A DNA stretch of 64,000 nt from Candidatus Tenderia electrophaga. GTDB taxonomy: Bacteria; Pseudomonadota; Gammaproteobacteria; Tenderiales; Tenderiaceae. The position numbers and the translations under genes were made by a program. Location of the stretch: contig CP013099.1 in assembly GCA_001447805.1 (NCBI GenBank), forward strand, positions 1,612,001 to 1,676,000, given 5' to 3'. The first letter of the stretch is position 1, and the number at the start of each line of letters is the position of its first letter. The notes under the pieces were generated by a model that did no database searches, had not been told where the DNA came from, and worked only from the letters and a program-made list of their open reading frames with translations. Shown piece by piece: positions 48,220 to 58,370 of this stretch.

Positions 48220-50307
48220 ATGACACCCATTAAAAAGGTCTTTCAATACGGTGACCATAGCGTTACCTTGGAAACCGGTGAAATTGCCCGCCAGGCCTCC
48301 GGCGCCGTAATGTGCAGCATGGGCGATACCGCGGTCCTGGTGACCTGTGTCGCGCAGAAGGAAGCGATCGAAGGTCGCGACTTCTTTCCGCTGACGGTCA
48401 ACTATCAGGAGCGCACCTACTCGGCCGGCAAGATTCCGGGTGGTTTTTTCAAACGCGAAGGACGCCCCACCGAGAAAGAGACCCTGACCTCGCGCCTCAT
48501 CGACCGTCCTATCCGTCCCCTGTTTCCCAAGGCCTTTACCAACGAAGTTCAGATCATCGCCACTGTGGTCTCGCTGGACAGCGAGATCGATCCCGATATT
48601 CCCGCCATGATCGGTGCCTCGGCGGCACTGATGCTCTCCGGTGTACCGTTTCAGGGGCCAATCGGCGCCGCCCGCGTTGCCTACAAGGACGGCCAGTATG
48701 TGCTGAATCCCAGTATCTCCCAGCTGGAAGACTCGCAGCTTGATCTGGTCGTGGCCGGCACCGAAAACGCGGTGCTGATGGTTGAATCTGAGGCCAAAGA
48801 ATTATCCGAGCAGGTCATGCTGGATGCGGTCATGTTCGGTCACCAGCAACTGCAGGCGGTGATCAACGCCATCCGCGAATTCAGCGCCGAGGCCGATGTA
48901 AGGTCTTGGGATTGGCAAGCGCCGGGCAAGGACGAAGCCCTGGCCGCCGCCGTCAGTCAGGCCGCCGAGACCCAGATCGTCGAGGCCTATCAGATCAAGG
49001 AAAAACAGAGCCGTTATGCCCGCCTAAGCGAGATCCGCACGCAGGTGGTGGAACAGCTGTGTGCCGGTGAAGCGCCGCAATGGAGCGCCGCCGACGTCGG
49101 CGATGCCGTCGGCAGTCTGGAAAAACGCATAGTGCGTGAGCGTATCCTCGACGGTGAGCCGCGTATCGACGGGCGTGACAAGGACACCGTGCGTCCCATC
49201 AGCATCCGCGTCGGCGTGTTGCCGCGCGTGCATGGCTCGGCCCTGTTTACCCGCGGCGAGACCCAGGCGCTGGTAGCCACCACGCTCGGTACTGGCAAAG
49301 ACGCGCAATTGATCGACGCCATTGAAGGTGAGCGCAAAGAGCCCTTCATGTTGCACTACAACTTCCCGCCCTACTGTGTCGGCGAGACCGGTTTTGTCGG
49401 CAGCCCCAAGCGCCGCGAGATCGGTCACGGCCGTCTGGCCAAACGCGGCGTGCAGGCAGTGATGCCCAACATGGACGACTATCCCTATGTCATCCGCGTG
49501 GTCTCCGAGATCACCGAGTCCAACGGGTCCAGCTCCATGGCCTCGGTCTGCGGCAGCAGCCTGGCGATGATGGACGCGGGTATCCCGCTCAAGTCCCCGG
49601 TGGCCGGTATCGCCATGGGGCTGATCAAGGACGAGCAGCGTTTCGCCGTGCTGTCCGACATCCTGGGTGACGAAGATCACCTGGGCGACATGGATTTCAA
49701 AGTGGCCGGCACCACCGAGGGTGTCACCGCCCTGCAGATGGACATCAAGATCGACGGCATCACCCGCGAGATCATGGAGGCCGCTCTGGCTCAGGCCCAG
49801 GACGGTCGTATCCACATTCTGGGTGAGATGGCCAAGGCCATTTCGGCGCCGCGTGAAGAGTTGTCTGAATATGCGCCGCGTATCATCACCTTCAAGATTA
49901 ATCCGGACCGCATCCGCGACGTTATCGGCAAGGGCGGCGCCACCATCCGCGCCCTCACCGAAGAGACCGGCACCACCATCGACCTGGACGACAGCGGCAC
50001 GGTCAAGGTCGCCTCCGTCGACAAGGCCGCCGGTGAAGAGGCCAAACGTCGCATCGAAGAGCTGGTCGCCGACGTGGAAGTGGGTAAGGTCTACGATGGC
50101 AAGGTGGCCAAGCTGATGGACTTCGGCGCCTTCGTCACCATCCTGCCCGGCAAGGACGGCCTGGTGCACATCTCGCAGATCTCCAACGAGCGCGTCGAGA
50201 ATGTGGCCGACAAGCTGTCGGAAGGGGATACGGTCAAGGTCAAGGTACTTGAGGTCGACAAGCAGGGTCGTATCCGTCTGAGCATGAAAGCGGTGGCTGA
50301 AGGCTAA
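48220..50307 (+). CDS. pnp: Polyribonucleotide nucleotidyltransferase (PNPase)
   Basis: A 695-residue phosphorolytic 3'-5' exoribonuclease and degradosome partner. It has two RNase PH-like domains (about 10-145 and 310-545, with [20 protein letters not shown] and [18 protein letters not shown]), a KH domain (about 555-615, [18 protein letters not shown]) and an S1 domain (about 620-690, [20 protein letters not shown]). ATG 48220 is preceded by AAGGAT. Confidence 0.98.
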   Translation: MTPIKKVFQYGDHSVTLETGEIARQASGAVMCSMGDTAVLVTCVAQKEAIEGRDFFPLTVNYQERTYSAGKIPGGFFKREGRPTEKETLTSRLIDRPIRPLFPKAFTNEVQIIATVVSLDSEIDPDIPAMIGASAALMLSGVPFQGPIGAARVAYKDGQYVLNPSISQLEDSQLDLVVAGTENAVLMVESEAKELSEQVMLDAVMFGHQQLQAVINAIREFSAEADVRSWDWQAPGKDEALAAAVSQAAETQIVEAYQIKEKQSRYARLSEIRTQVVEQLCAGEAPQWSAADVGDAVGSLEKRIVRERILDGEPRIDGRDKDTVRPISIRVGVLPRVHGSALFTRGETQALVATTLGTGKDAQLIDAIEGERKEPFMLHYNFPPYCVGETGFVGSPKRREIGHGRLAKRGVQAVMPNMDDYPYVIRVVSEITESNGSSSMASVCGSSLAMMDAGIPLKSPVAGIAMGLIKDEQRFAVLSDILGDEDHLGDMDFKVAGTTEGVTALQMDIKIDGITREIMEAALAQAQDGRIHILGEMAKAISAPREELSEYAPRIITFKINPDRIRDVIGKGGATIRALTEETGTTIDLDDSGTVKVASVDKAAGEEAKRRIEELVADVEVGKVYDGKVAKLMDFGAFVTILPGKDGLVHISQISNERVENVADKLSEGDTVKVKVLEVDKQGRIRLSMKAVAEG

Positions 50308-50334
50308 CGCTCCAGCGCCACCCGTTCAGATAAT

Positions 50335-50360
50335 AAAAAGGGGCCGTCGGCCCCTTTTTT
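50335..50360. terminator. Bidirectional terminator between pnp and the pseudopilin gene
   Basis: AAAAAGGGGCC-GTC-GGCCCCTTTTTT is symmetric, with T-runs on both strands, and so can end the convergent transcripts of pnp and the FimT-like gene. Confidence 0.9.
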
Positions 50361-50378
50361 ATTGCATGTTGTTTTGTT

Positions 50379-50930
50379 TTAGTTGCAATCGTATGGCTGC
50401 TCTTCGATGTGAAAACGTGCGGCGATGTTTACCACAACCGCACGGCTCTTGTTGTCGTCATGAGTGTTGCGCAGACAAAAGTGGCCCGTCGCACCGGTGC
50501 GCCCGTTAGGATTGAAATTGATGGCCTTGTTGTCGTTTCCTTTATAGGCCACATCGAGACTTTCCTCGGTAGCTGGTTGCAGCCGGACAATGCGTTCGCC
50601 GTCATCGATTTGATTGTTGCTAACGGAATCCACGAACAATATCCAACCATTGCTCCAGTCCGTCGAGGCATCCGTGTCACAAGCGCTGTCGCTGGCGCGT
50701 TTGCACAACACCACGGTCTGTCCGCTGCGCACCGCCTCGCTCTTGCCCAGGTTCAGGACCGTGATGATGTCATTGGCCGCGCTGGCGACACGGTTGTTGG
50801 CAATGATGCTCATAAACGAAGGCGCCGCCAGGCCGAGCAGGATGGCGAACACGGACAGTACTACGAGCAGCTCCACCAGGGTGAAGCCACGCGCTCTGGA
50901 GAATGTGGGTCGCAGGCCTCGGCGTTGCAT
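50379..50930 (-). CDS. Type IV pilus/type II secretion pseudopilin of the FimT/GspH type
   Basis: A 183-residue pseudopilin. The prepilin peptidase site RARGFTLVELLVVLSV (cleavage after Gly15, Glu at +5) starts the single hydrophobic helix, followed by a soluble beta domain with two probable disulfide cysteines (LCKRASDSACDT). FimT proteins are minor type IV pilus components linked to DNA uptake in some species. No pil or gsp partners lie nearby, so it is an orphan. Confidence 0.88.
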   Translation of the reverse strand: MQRRGLRPTFSRARGFTLVELLVVLSVFAILLGLAAPSFMSIIANNRVASAANDIITVLNLGKSEAVRSGQTVVLCKRASDSACDTDASTDWSNGWILFVDSVSNNQIDDGERIVRLQPATEESLDVAYKGNDNKAINFNPNGRTGATGHFCLRNTHDDNKSRAVVVNIAARFHIEEQPYDCN

Positions 50931-50952
50931 TCCGTTGCGCTTTGCTTAGGGA

Positions 50953-52149
50953 CTAATCTGTGCCGAGCACATGCTTGATGCGCTGCAGGGCTTCGCGCAA
51001 CATCGCGGTACTGGTGGCGAAGGACAGACGCATGTAACCCGGCGCACCGAAGGCGGACCCTGGCACCAGGGCCACGCCGGCCTCGTTTAACAGGAACTCG
51101 GCCAGGGCCACGTCGTCTTTGGCCTCGGTATGGCTGTTGATCACGCCCTGCATGGAGGGAAAGGCATAGAAGGTGCCCTGGGATTCGATGCACTGCACGC
51201 CGTGGATGCCGTTGAGTTCGGCGACGACAAAGTCGTGCCGCTCTTTAAACGCCTTGAGCATTTCTTGGATACAGGACTGATCGCCCTCCAACGCCGCCTG
51301 CGCCGCCACCTGGGCGATGGAGGTGGGGTTGGAAGTGCTCTGGGACTGAATCTTTTTCATGGCCTGGATCAAGGGCTTGGGCCCGCCGGCATAGCCGATG
51401 CGCCAGCCGGTCATGGAATAGGCCTTGGAGACACCGTTGAGCACGATGCTGCGGTCATACAGATCGGGACAGACGTTCAGGATGTTACTGAAGGGTTCCG
51501 CGGCCCAGAGGATATGCTCATACATGTCGTCGGTGGCGATGACCACCTGCGGATAGCGCCGCAGCACGTCGCCCAGCGCCGCCAGTTCCGCTTGGGTGTA
51601 AGCGATGCCAGTGGGGTTGGAGGGGCTATTGATGACGAACAGACGGGTGTCGTCGGTGATGGCCGCTTCCAGCTGCTCCGGGCTGATCTTGAAACTCTGC
51701 TCGATGCCCGCCTCGATGATTACCGGCGTGGCGCCGGCCAGGATCACCATGTCCGGGTAGGAGACCCAGTAGGGTGCCGGGATGATGACCTCGTCGCCGG
51801 GGTTGAGCATGGCCTGGGCCAGGTTGAAGAAGCTTTGTTTACCGCCGCAGGAGACCAGGATCTGATCAGGGGTGTAGTCGAAACCGTTGTCGCGTTTGAA
51901 TTTGGCAATGACGGCCTGCTTCAATTCCGGCGTACCGTCGACGGCGGTATATTTGGTGAAGCCGTCCCGGATGGCCTGGACGGCGGCGGCCTTGATATGC
52001 TCCGGCGTGTCGAAATCCGGCTCGCCGGCGCCCAGGCCGATGATGTCCTTGCCGGCGGCGCGCAGTTCCTTGGCCTTGGTGGTGACCGCCAGCGTGGGTG
52101 ACGGTTTGATGCGTTGAACGCGGTCGGAAAGTCGGAAGTTGATGCTCAT
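50953..52149 (-). CDS. aspC: Aspartate aminotransferase (class I, subgroup Ib)
   Basis: A 398-residue PLP enzyme of the Thermus-type aspartate aminotransferase family, converting aspartate and 2-oxoglutarate to oxaloacetate and glutamate. The PLP-binding lysine is K242 in NGVSKAYSMTGWRIGYAGG; other cofactor contacts are in NSPSNPTG (about 174-181) and TDDMY (about 206-210). The N-terminus SDRVQRIKPSPTLAV and GLGAGEPDFDTP are typical. Substrate range (aspartate or prephenate) is not settled by sequence. I start at ATG 52149; the frame is open upstream through the divergent uvrB gene. Confidence 0.94.
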   Translation of the reverse strand: MSINFRLSDRVQRIKPSPTLAVTTKAKELRAAGKDIIGLGAGEPDFDTPEHIKAAAVQAIRDGFTKYTAVDGTPELKQAVIAKFKRDNGFDYTPDQILVSCGGKQSFFNLAQAMLNPGDEVIIPAPYWVSYPDMVILAGATPVIIEAGIEQSFKISPEQLEAAITDDTRLFVINSPSNPTGIAYTQAELAALGDVLRRYPQVVIATDDMYEHILWAAEPFSNILNVCPDLYDRSIVLNGVSKAYSMTGWRIGYAGGPKPLIQAMKKIQSQSTSNPTSIAQVAAQAALEGDQSCIQEMLKAFKERHDFVVAELNGIHGVQCIESQGTFYAFPSMQGVINSHTEAKDDVALAEFLLNEAGVALVPGSAFGAPGYMRLSFATSTAMLREALQRIKHVLGTD

Positions 52150-52221
52150 CAGGCCCTCAAAAATGCTGCAGGTTTTTTTAGATGTTAATATTACTCGATT
52201 CGACGCCAATTCAGAATCCCC

Positions 52222-54246
52222 ATGACCAAGCCGTTTCAAATAAATTCGCCCTACCAGCCGGCGGGTGATCAGCCGACCGCCATCGGCGGCATGGTGGAGG
52301 GCTTGCGCGACGGCCTGATGCACCAAGTGTTGCTCGGCGTGACTGGTTCGGGCAAGACCTTCAGCATTGCCAATGTCATCCAAGAGGTGCAACGCCCGGC
52401 GCTGATCCTGGCGCCCAACAAGACCCTGGCGGCCCAGCTCTACGGCGAGATGAAGGAGTTCTTCCCCAATAATGCGGTGGAATACTTCGTCTCCTATTAC
52501 GACTATTACCAGCCCGAGGCCTATGTGCCGTCCTCGGACACCTTCATCGAGAAGGACGCCTCCATCAACGACCACATCGAGCAGATGCGCCTGTCGGCCA
52601 CCAAGGCGATTCTGGAGCGCAAGGACACCATTATCGTCGCCTCGGTGTCGGCCATCTACGGCCTGGGCGACCCGCGCGCCTACATGAGCATGATCCTGCA
52701 CCTGGTGCGCGGCGAAACGGTGGATCAGCGCGCCATCCTGCGGCGCTTGGCCGAGCTGCAATATACCCGCAATGACGTAGAGCTGGCGCGCGCCACCTAC
52801 CGGGTGCGCGGCGAGGTGATCGACATCTACCCGGCCGAGTCGGAGCGCGAGGCGGTGCGCGTGGAACTGTTCGACGACGAGATCGAGTCGCTGGCCTATT
52901 TCGACCCGCTTACCGGCGAGGTGCTGCGCCGCGTGCCGCGCCTGACCGTCTATCCCAAGAGCCATTACGTCACCGGCCGCCAGACCCTGCTCGACGCCAT
53001 TGAGCTCATTAAGGTGGAACTGAAGGAGCGCCTGCAGCAGCTGCGCGACAATGACAAACTGGTGGAGGCGCAGCGCCTGGAACAGCGCACCCTGTTCGAC
53101 ATCGAGATGATCCAGGAGCTGGGCTACTGTTCCGGCATCGAGAATTATTCGCGTTATTTATCGGGACGCCGAGCCGGCGAGCCGCCGCCCACCCTGTTCG
53201 ACTATCTGCCCGACGACGCCCTGCTGGTGGTGGACGAGAGTCACGTTACCATCCCCCAGATCGGCGCGATGTACAAGGGCGACCGCGCGCGCAAATCGAC
53301 GCTGGTGGAGTACGGTTTCCGCCTGCCTTCGGCGCTGGACAATCGGCCCATGAAATTCGAGGAGTTCGAGCGCCTGGCGCCGCAGTCGATCTACGTCTCG
53401 GCCACACCCGGCCCCTACGAACGGGAACATGCCGACAAGGTGGTGGAGCAGGTGGTGCGCCCCACCGGTCTGGTGGATCCGGACGTCGAGATCCGTTCGG
53501 TGACCACCCAAGTGGACGATCTCCTGTCCGAATGCAAGCTGCGCGCCGCAGCCGGCGAGCGGGTGCTGGTCACCACCCTGACCAAGCGCATGGCCGAGGA
53601 TCTGACCGAGTATCTGGCCGAACACCAGGTGCGGGTGCGTTATCTGCATTCCGACATCGACACGGTGGAGCGCGTGGAGATCATCCGCGATCTGCGCCTG
53701 GGCGAATTTGATGTGCTGGTGGGCATTAACCTGCTGCGTGAAGGATTGGACATTCCCGAGGTATCGTTAGTCGCCATTCTCGATGCGGACAAGGAGGGCT
53801 TTCTGCGCTCCGACCGATCATTGATCCAGACCATTGGCCGCGCTGCACGCAATCTCAATGGCAAGGCCATCCTTTATGCCGACAAGGTCACTGGCTCCAT
53901 GCAGCGGGCCCTGGATGAGACCGAACGCCGGCGCGAGAAACAAATCGCCCATAACAAGGCCCATGGCATTACGCCGCAAAGTATCAAACGCAAGGTCGCC
54001 GATGTCATGGAGGGCGCCTACGGCAGCATGCACGGTAACGCCCGGCAATACGCCAAGGTGGCGGACGAGGTGGCCGATTACGCCGCCATGTCGGCCGCCG
54101 AGCTAGGCAAAAAGCTTAAGCAGCTGGAACAGCAAATGTACGACCACGCCCAGAACCTCGAATTCGAAGACGCCGCCCGTGTGCGTGATCAGATCAGGCG
54201 TATCCAGGAGGCGGGCATGGGGCTGGCGCAGCACGGGGCTTTGTAA
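52222..54246 (+). CDS. uvrB: Excinuclease ABC subunit B
   Basis: A 674-residue helicase-like subunit of nucleotide excision repair. Walker A is GVTGSGKT (39-46). The damage-probing beta-hairpin region contains [20 protein letters not shown]. The helicase motifs [12 protein letters not shown] and QTIGRAARN are present, and the C-terminal UVR segment (about 630-665) binds UvrC. It is divergent from aspC and single. Confidence 0.98.
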   Translation: MTKPFQINSPYQPAGDQPTAIGGMVEGLRDGLMHQVLLGVTGSGKTFSIANVIQEVQRPALILAPNKTLAAQLYGEMKEFFPNNAVEYFVSYYDYYQPEAYVPSSDTFIEKDASINDHIEQMRLSATKAILERKDTIIVASVSAIYGLGDPRAYMSMILHLVRGETVDQRAILRRLAELQYTRNDVELARATYRVRGEVIDIYPAESEREAVRVELFDDEIESLAYFDPLTGEVLRRVPRLTVYPKSHYVTGRQTLLDAIELIKVELKERLQQLRDNDKLVEAQRLEQRTLFDIEMIQELGYCSGIENYSRYLSGRRAGEPPPTLFDYLPDDALLVVDESHVTIPQIGAMYKGDRARKSTLVEYGFRLPSALDNRPMKFEEFERLAPQSIYVSATPGPYEREHADKVVEQVVRPTGLVDPDVEIRSVTTQVDDLLSECKLRAAAGERVLVTTLTKRMAEDLTEYLAEHQVRVRYLHSDIDTVERVEIIRDLRLGEFDVLVGINLLREGLDIPEVSLVAILDADKEGFLRSDRSLIQTIGRAARNLNGKAILYADKVTGSMQRALDETERRREKQIAHNKAHGITPQSIKRKVADVMEGAYGSMHGNARQYAKVADEVADYAAMSAAELGKKLKQLEQQMYDHAQNLEFEDAARVRDQIRRIQEAGMGLAQHGAL

Positions 54247-54666
54247 TCCTCGCTGTTTGTGCGTCAGGCCGTCGCCGTCAGCGAGCGGCGAGAATAGGGT
54301 GAGCAGCTAAGACCGCATTGCCCGTAGAACGTTTCTAAACGTTTGCATTCCCTCTGGGAATACAAGCGGAAAGACGAAAAAGAGGTTCAACCCCGATTCG
54401 CCTCGATAAAAACCTAGTGCTATAGTCGGGAATATGTCGGGCTTAAGCGCTTTGCGGATGAGGTATGTGCGCCGTTTTGTGCGCCATGACGGCTTGCCGG
54501 CATATTCGAACACGCGGTTGAGAGACGGCGTTGCAGGCACTATTCATTAACGCGGCAGATTAAATTGCCTCATCATTAAATGTCGTGCCCCTATTGGCAC
54601 GGCTTGGCCGTGATAGTTGGGTATTGTGACCCGGATGGGTTACTTGAAATTTGCAAAGGGGATGCA
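54247..54666. other. 420-bp gap between uvrB and the sensor kinase
   Basis: I see no gene I can support. A 77-codon minus-strand frame (54307-54540) has no ribosome site and no recognisable motif. The last 87 bases could be coding if the kinase starts at ATG 54580. Confidence 0.5.
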
Positions 54667-56121
54667 TTGGACACGGAAACCGCGATGCCATTATCCGCCA
54701 CGGATGGCGGGTGGCTCCGGCAACTCATTGATGCGACACCTATCGGTCTGGTGGTGGTGAGCCGCGATGGGCACATCATGGTGACAAATACGGAACTTGA
54801 GCATCAGTTCGGTTATTCCCGCGCTGAATTGCTCGGCAAGCAGGTTGAAATGCTGCTGCCGGAGCGTTATCAAAATAGCCATCACGGCTTGCGTGGCGAC
54901 TATTCCCGCACGCCGCAGAAACGGCCGATGGGAATCGGGCGTGAGTTGTTCGGACGCCGCAAGGATGGCATGGAGTTTCCCATTGAAATCGGTCTCAACC
55001 CCATTGAGACCGAAACCGGTCCGGCGGTGATCGCCTCCATTTGCGACATCAGCGTGCGCACACGACTGCATACCAATTTCAGGCAAATGGTTGAAGCCTC
55101 CCCCGTGGGTACGCTCATGATCGATGGCGATGGCCGTATCGGCTTTGTCAACGCCAAGCTGTGCCAGTTGTTCGGTTATGAAGAAAACCAACTAATCGGT
55201 GAAAAGCTGGAGGTGCTGCTGCCGCCGCATTTTCGCAACGGCCATGTAGAGTTGCGTAATGCGTTTTTCGAAAACCCCGACGCCCGCGCCATGGGGCCGG
55301 GGAGGGACCTTAGTGGTTTGCGTAAGGACGGTTCGGAATTTGCAGTGGAGGTCGGGCTTAGCCCGGTGTATACCGAAGACGGTATCGCAGTGGTTGCCGC
55401 CGTCACGGACATCTCCGCACGCAAGGCGATGGAGCTGCACTTGCGCAAACTGAATGAGGATTTGGACGAGTTTAGCTACGTCGCCTCGCACGACTTGCGC
55501 GCGCCGTTACAGGGCATTGCCAGTTTGGTGGAATGGATCAGCGAAGACATCGGCGACGGTGGCGCCCCGGAGGTCTTGAATAAGCTTGAGCGTGTCAGGC
55601 AGCGCATCAATCGCATGGAATGTCTTATCGAAGATCTGCTGGCCTACGCGCGCGCCGGGCAGCGCAGCAGTGAATCGCGCGATATAGACGTTCTGGTGCT
55701 GCTAAAAAATATCGTCGAATTGGTCGAGATCCCCGCCCGCTTTACAGTCACACTGGATTCTGAGGTGGGGCATATCAATACTGCCTCAATCCCCTTGGAG
55801 ACGGTGTTGCGGAATTTGATTGGCAATGCCGTTAAACACCATGACCGTGAAACCGGTGTTGTCGCCGTGCAGGTGTATGCGGAGGGGCTGTTTTGTGTGT
55901 TTAGCGTTACGGATGACGGGCCGGGGATACCGCGCGCCGCGCATGAACGAATTTTTAAGTTGTTCCAGGCGTTGAATAGTCAATCCCGGGAACACGCCGG
56001 TGTCGGTCTTGCCATCGCCAAGCGCTTGGTGGAGTCTCACGGCGGGCGTATCGAAGTCAGGTCCGGGCAAGGCGGGCGCGGGACACGGTTTCGGTTTTGG
56101 TGGCCCTGTATGGCAACTTAA
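54667..56121 (+). CDS. PAS-domain sensor histidine kinase, no membrane segment
   Basis: A 484-residue cytoplasmic sensor. Two PAS domains (about 14-130 and 140-255, with NTELEHQFGYSRAELLGK and NAKLCQLFGYEENQLIGE) are followed by HisKA with H275 in SYVASHDLRAPLQGI, then HATPase with NLIGNAVKHHDRE, DDGPGIPRAAHERIFKLF and GVGLAIAKRLVESHGG. The two PAS domains are alike, so they probably arose by duplication. TTG at 54667 is preferred because AAAGGGG lies 5 nt upstream; an ATG at 54580 is possible but lacks a ribosome site. A receiver-GGDEF-EAL protein follows and is a plausible partner. Confidence 0.88.
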   Translation: MDTETAMPLSATDGGWLRQLIDATPIGLVVVSRDGHIMVTNTELEHQFGYSRAELLGKQVEMLLPERYQNSHHGLRGDYSRTPQKRPMGIGRELFGRRKDGMEFPIEIGLNPIETETGPAVIASICDISVRTRLHTNFRQMVEASPVGTLMIDGDGRIGFVNAKLCQLFGYEENQLIGEKLEVLLPPHFRNGHVELRNAFFENPDARAMGPGRDLSGLRKDGSEFAVEVGLSPVYTEDGIAVVAAVTDISARKAMELHLRKLNEDLDEFSYVASHDLRAPLQGIASLVEWISEDIGDGGAPEVLNKLERVRQRINRMECLIEDLLAYARAGQRSSESRDIDVLVLLKNIVELVEIPARFTVTLDSEVGHINTASIPLETVLRNLIGNAVKHHDRETGVVAVQVYAEGLFCVFSVTDDGPGIPRAAHERIFKLFQALNSQSREHAGVGLAIAKRLVESHGGRIEVRSGQGGRGTRFRFWWPCMAT

Positions 56122-56270
56122 GTCGGGCCTATGGGGCAAACGTCGTCGGCCACATAATCAACTCCGCCGTCGATCCCCGGTGTCGTAAACTCGTCGGTCT
56201 GCTGGAGAGTTACGGGGCGGCGGTGAGTTTGCCTTAGTCGATACATTTTACACGAGCGAAGGAGCGTAGC

Positions 56271-58115
56271 GTGTCAGATGCAGGAAAAAAACTCGATCCT
56301 TTTAGGGGGCAGATCCGCGCGTCTCATCTTGGTTTCGGTGTGCGCAAGCTCGGCACGTCAGGTTGGATGCAGGCCGACGAGACGGACGACTCCGACATTA
56401 GCGCCCCCAAGGTGATCCGATTACTGGTCGTGGATGACGATGATGTGGATAGAGAACGGATACGTCGTTTGTTGTCCCGCGCCCAGTCGGAATATGAAAT
56501 CCTCGATGTCGGCAGCGGTGCCGAAGCCATTGATATGCTGCTTGCCACACAACTGGATTGTGTGCTGCTCGATTATCACCTCGGCGATATGACCGGTACC
56601 GATGTTCTGCGTCGCATCAATGCAGAAGGTATTGTCACTCCCGTTATCATGGTCACCGGTGTCGGCGATGAGCAGTTGGTGGTCGAGACCATGCGTCTCG
56701 GCGTATATGACTATCTGCCCAAAAAGAAACTCAGTGGAAAACTGCTAAGCGACGCCATCGAGGCCAGTCTGCAGCGTGCGGCATTGGAACAGCGGCTGGC
56801 CGAGATGCAGCAGAAGCTGGAGCGCATGAGTCTGTATGACGAGCTTACCGGCCTGCCCAACCGCAACCTGTTTTTCGACCGCCTCAATCAGGCCATATTG
56901 AATGCCGAGCGTAAAGGGGGGCGGTTCGCATTGTTGATGATGGATCTTAATCTGTTCAAAGAGGTCAATGACACGCTGGGACACGAAGCGGGCGACGAGG
57001 TGCTGGCGGAAATAGGCTCTCGCTTTCGTCAGATTTCCCGTAAATCAGACACCATTGCGCGCCTCGGCGGTGATGAGTTCACCAGTATCCTGCATGGCGT
57101 CGATTCGATTGAGGGGGCAGTGTCCATCGCGCGAAAAATAATCGCTGCCGTCAATGAGCCGCTTGCCGTCTCGGGCAATGTCTTGCAGGTGGGGGTGTCC
57201 ATCGGCATCGCCGTGTATCCATCGCATGGCGATGAGGCCAGTAGTTTGCTGACCAATGCCGACCACGCCATGTATCAGGCTAAACGTAATCTGTCCGACT
57301 ATGTCGTGTATGGAGAACATGCCAGGTATCCGGATGCGGCTTCCGGGTCCGTGCCGGTCAGCAATTATTTGCATAAGGCAATGGATGAGAAGGAGCTGTA
57401 CATGATGTATCAGCCCAAGATCAATCTGGTGAGCGGCGCCGTCGTGGGTGTGGAGTCCTTGCTGCGCTGGCGCAGTCCTGAGCTGGGCCGGGTATGTCCG
57501 GATCAGTTTATTCCCTTTGCCGAGCGTTCCGCCTTGATCGAGCGGATTACCTTTGCCACCATCGCCATGTCCCTTGATCAGTTGAGTGCTTGGCAAGCTC
57601 AAGGTATGCCGTCGGTGCCGGTATCGGTCAACCTCTCGGCGCGGATGCTCGACGACATCGGGTTGCCCGACCGCGTTCTGCACGAGTTGGAAAGCCGGGG
57701 TCTGCAGCCCGCTGATTTGATACTAGAGATTACCGAAACCGCCCTCGCGTCCAGCAAGGCGCGCGCCAAGCAGGTATTGACCGCCCTCGCCGCCGCCGGT
57801 GTGGGTATTTCCATTGACGATTTCGGCAGCGGCTTTACCTCATTTCGCTATATTCGTGACATCGATATCAGCGAAATCAAGATCGACCGCCTGTTTGTCA
57901 AAAACCTCTCTGAAGAGACGCGCGACATCTCCATTGTCCGCTCAATTGCCTCGCTGTCCGAGTCGATGGATGTCCGGGTCGTTGCCGAGGGGATTGAATC
58001 CAAGCAAAACTGGCGCCTGCTGACCGAGCTCGGCTGTATTCACGGTCAAGGCTTTTGTATAAGTCAGCCGCTGCCGGCGGAGCAGTTTATGCAATGGTAC
58101 CGAGCCGCCGGCTGA
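56271..58115 (+). CDS. Response regulator with GGDEF and EAL domains
   Basis: A 614-residue protein. After a 48-residue leader it has a receiver (D101 in VLLDYHLGD, K in PKKKL), a GGDEF domain with intact GGDEF at 266-270 and an inhibitory-site RKSD five residues before it, and an EAL domain in which the motif reads ESL (E395) with SIDDFGSGFTSF intact. The EAL alanine-to-serine change is common and may not abolish activity. It probably makes or breaks cyclic-di-GMP in response to phosphorylation by the kinase upstream. GTG 56271 has GAAGGAGC 6 nt before it. Confidence 0.92.
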   Translation: MSDAGKKLDPFRGQIRASHLGFGVRKLGTSGWMQADETDDSDISAPKVIRLLVVDDDDVDRERIRRLLSRAQSEYEILDVGSGAEAIDMLLATQLDCVLLDYHLGDMTGTDVLRRINAEGIVTPVIMVTGVGDEQLVVETMRLGVYDYLPKKKLSGKLLSDAIEASLQRAALEQRLAEMQQKLERMSLYDELTGLPNRNLFFDRLNQAILNAERKGGRFALLMMDLNLFKEVNDTLGHEAGDEVLAEIGSRFRQISRKSDTIARLGGDEFTSILHGVDSIEGAVSIARKIIAAVNEPLAVSGNVLQVGVSIGIAVYPSHGDEASSLLTNADHAMYQAKRNLSDYVVYGEHARYPDAASGSVPVSNYLHKAMDEKELYMMYQPKINLVSGAVVGVESLLRWRSPELGRVCPDQFIPFAERSALIERITFATIAMSLDQLSAWQAQGMPSVPVSVNLSARMLDDIGLPDRVLHELESRGLQPADLILEITETALASSKARAKQVLTALAAAGVGISIDDFGSGFTSFRYIRDIDISEIKIDRLFVKNLSEETRDISIVRSIASLSESMDVRVVAEGIESKQNWRLLTELGCIHGQGFCISQPLPAEQFMQWYRAAG

Positions 58116-58221
58116 ACCTTTCTCCCCGCCTATAATTAAGCTGATAAGTGAACGGCAAGTTAATGCAACGTCTTGCAAGGGTTTTATTCCGCTACTTGCT
58201 AATATAGACTTGGCGTGATTA

Positions 58222-58335
58222 CCGGGACGAAAATGATGAATACCCATGTCCCGACACCCTTGGCCGCATGGCCGTGGTCATCGAACCTACAGGGATGTAT
58301 GCACAGCGTGTTTGGGAATATGGGCGTTCATCATT
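58222..58335 (+). repeat. Dispersed repeat element, copy B (about 115 bp)
   Basis: Matches copy A (25291-25411) in reverse. It begins ACCGGGACGAAAATGATGAA and ends GGGCGTTCATCATT, and its ends are nearly complementary (AATGATGAATACCCAT against ATGGGCGTTCATCATT). The central part contains GGATGTATGCACAGCGTG. It sits in the 255-bp gap 58116-58370 between the two GGDEF-EAL genes, ending about 36 bp before the next start codon; I see no promoter in that gap. Confidence 0.8.
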
Positions 58336-58370
58336 AAAGGCTTATTAGCCAATCACTAAACACGGGGAAG

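Noticed and set aside
54307-54540. 77-codon minus-strand frame between uvrB and the sensor kinase
   Set aside because: No ribosome site, no motif and an unusual composition for a membrane or soluble protein; I judged it chance.
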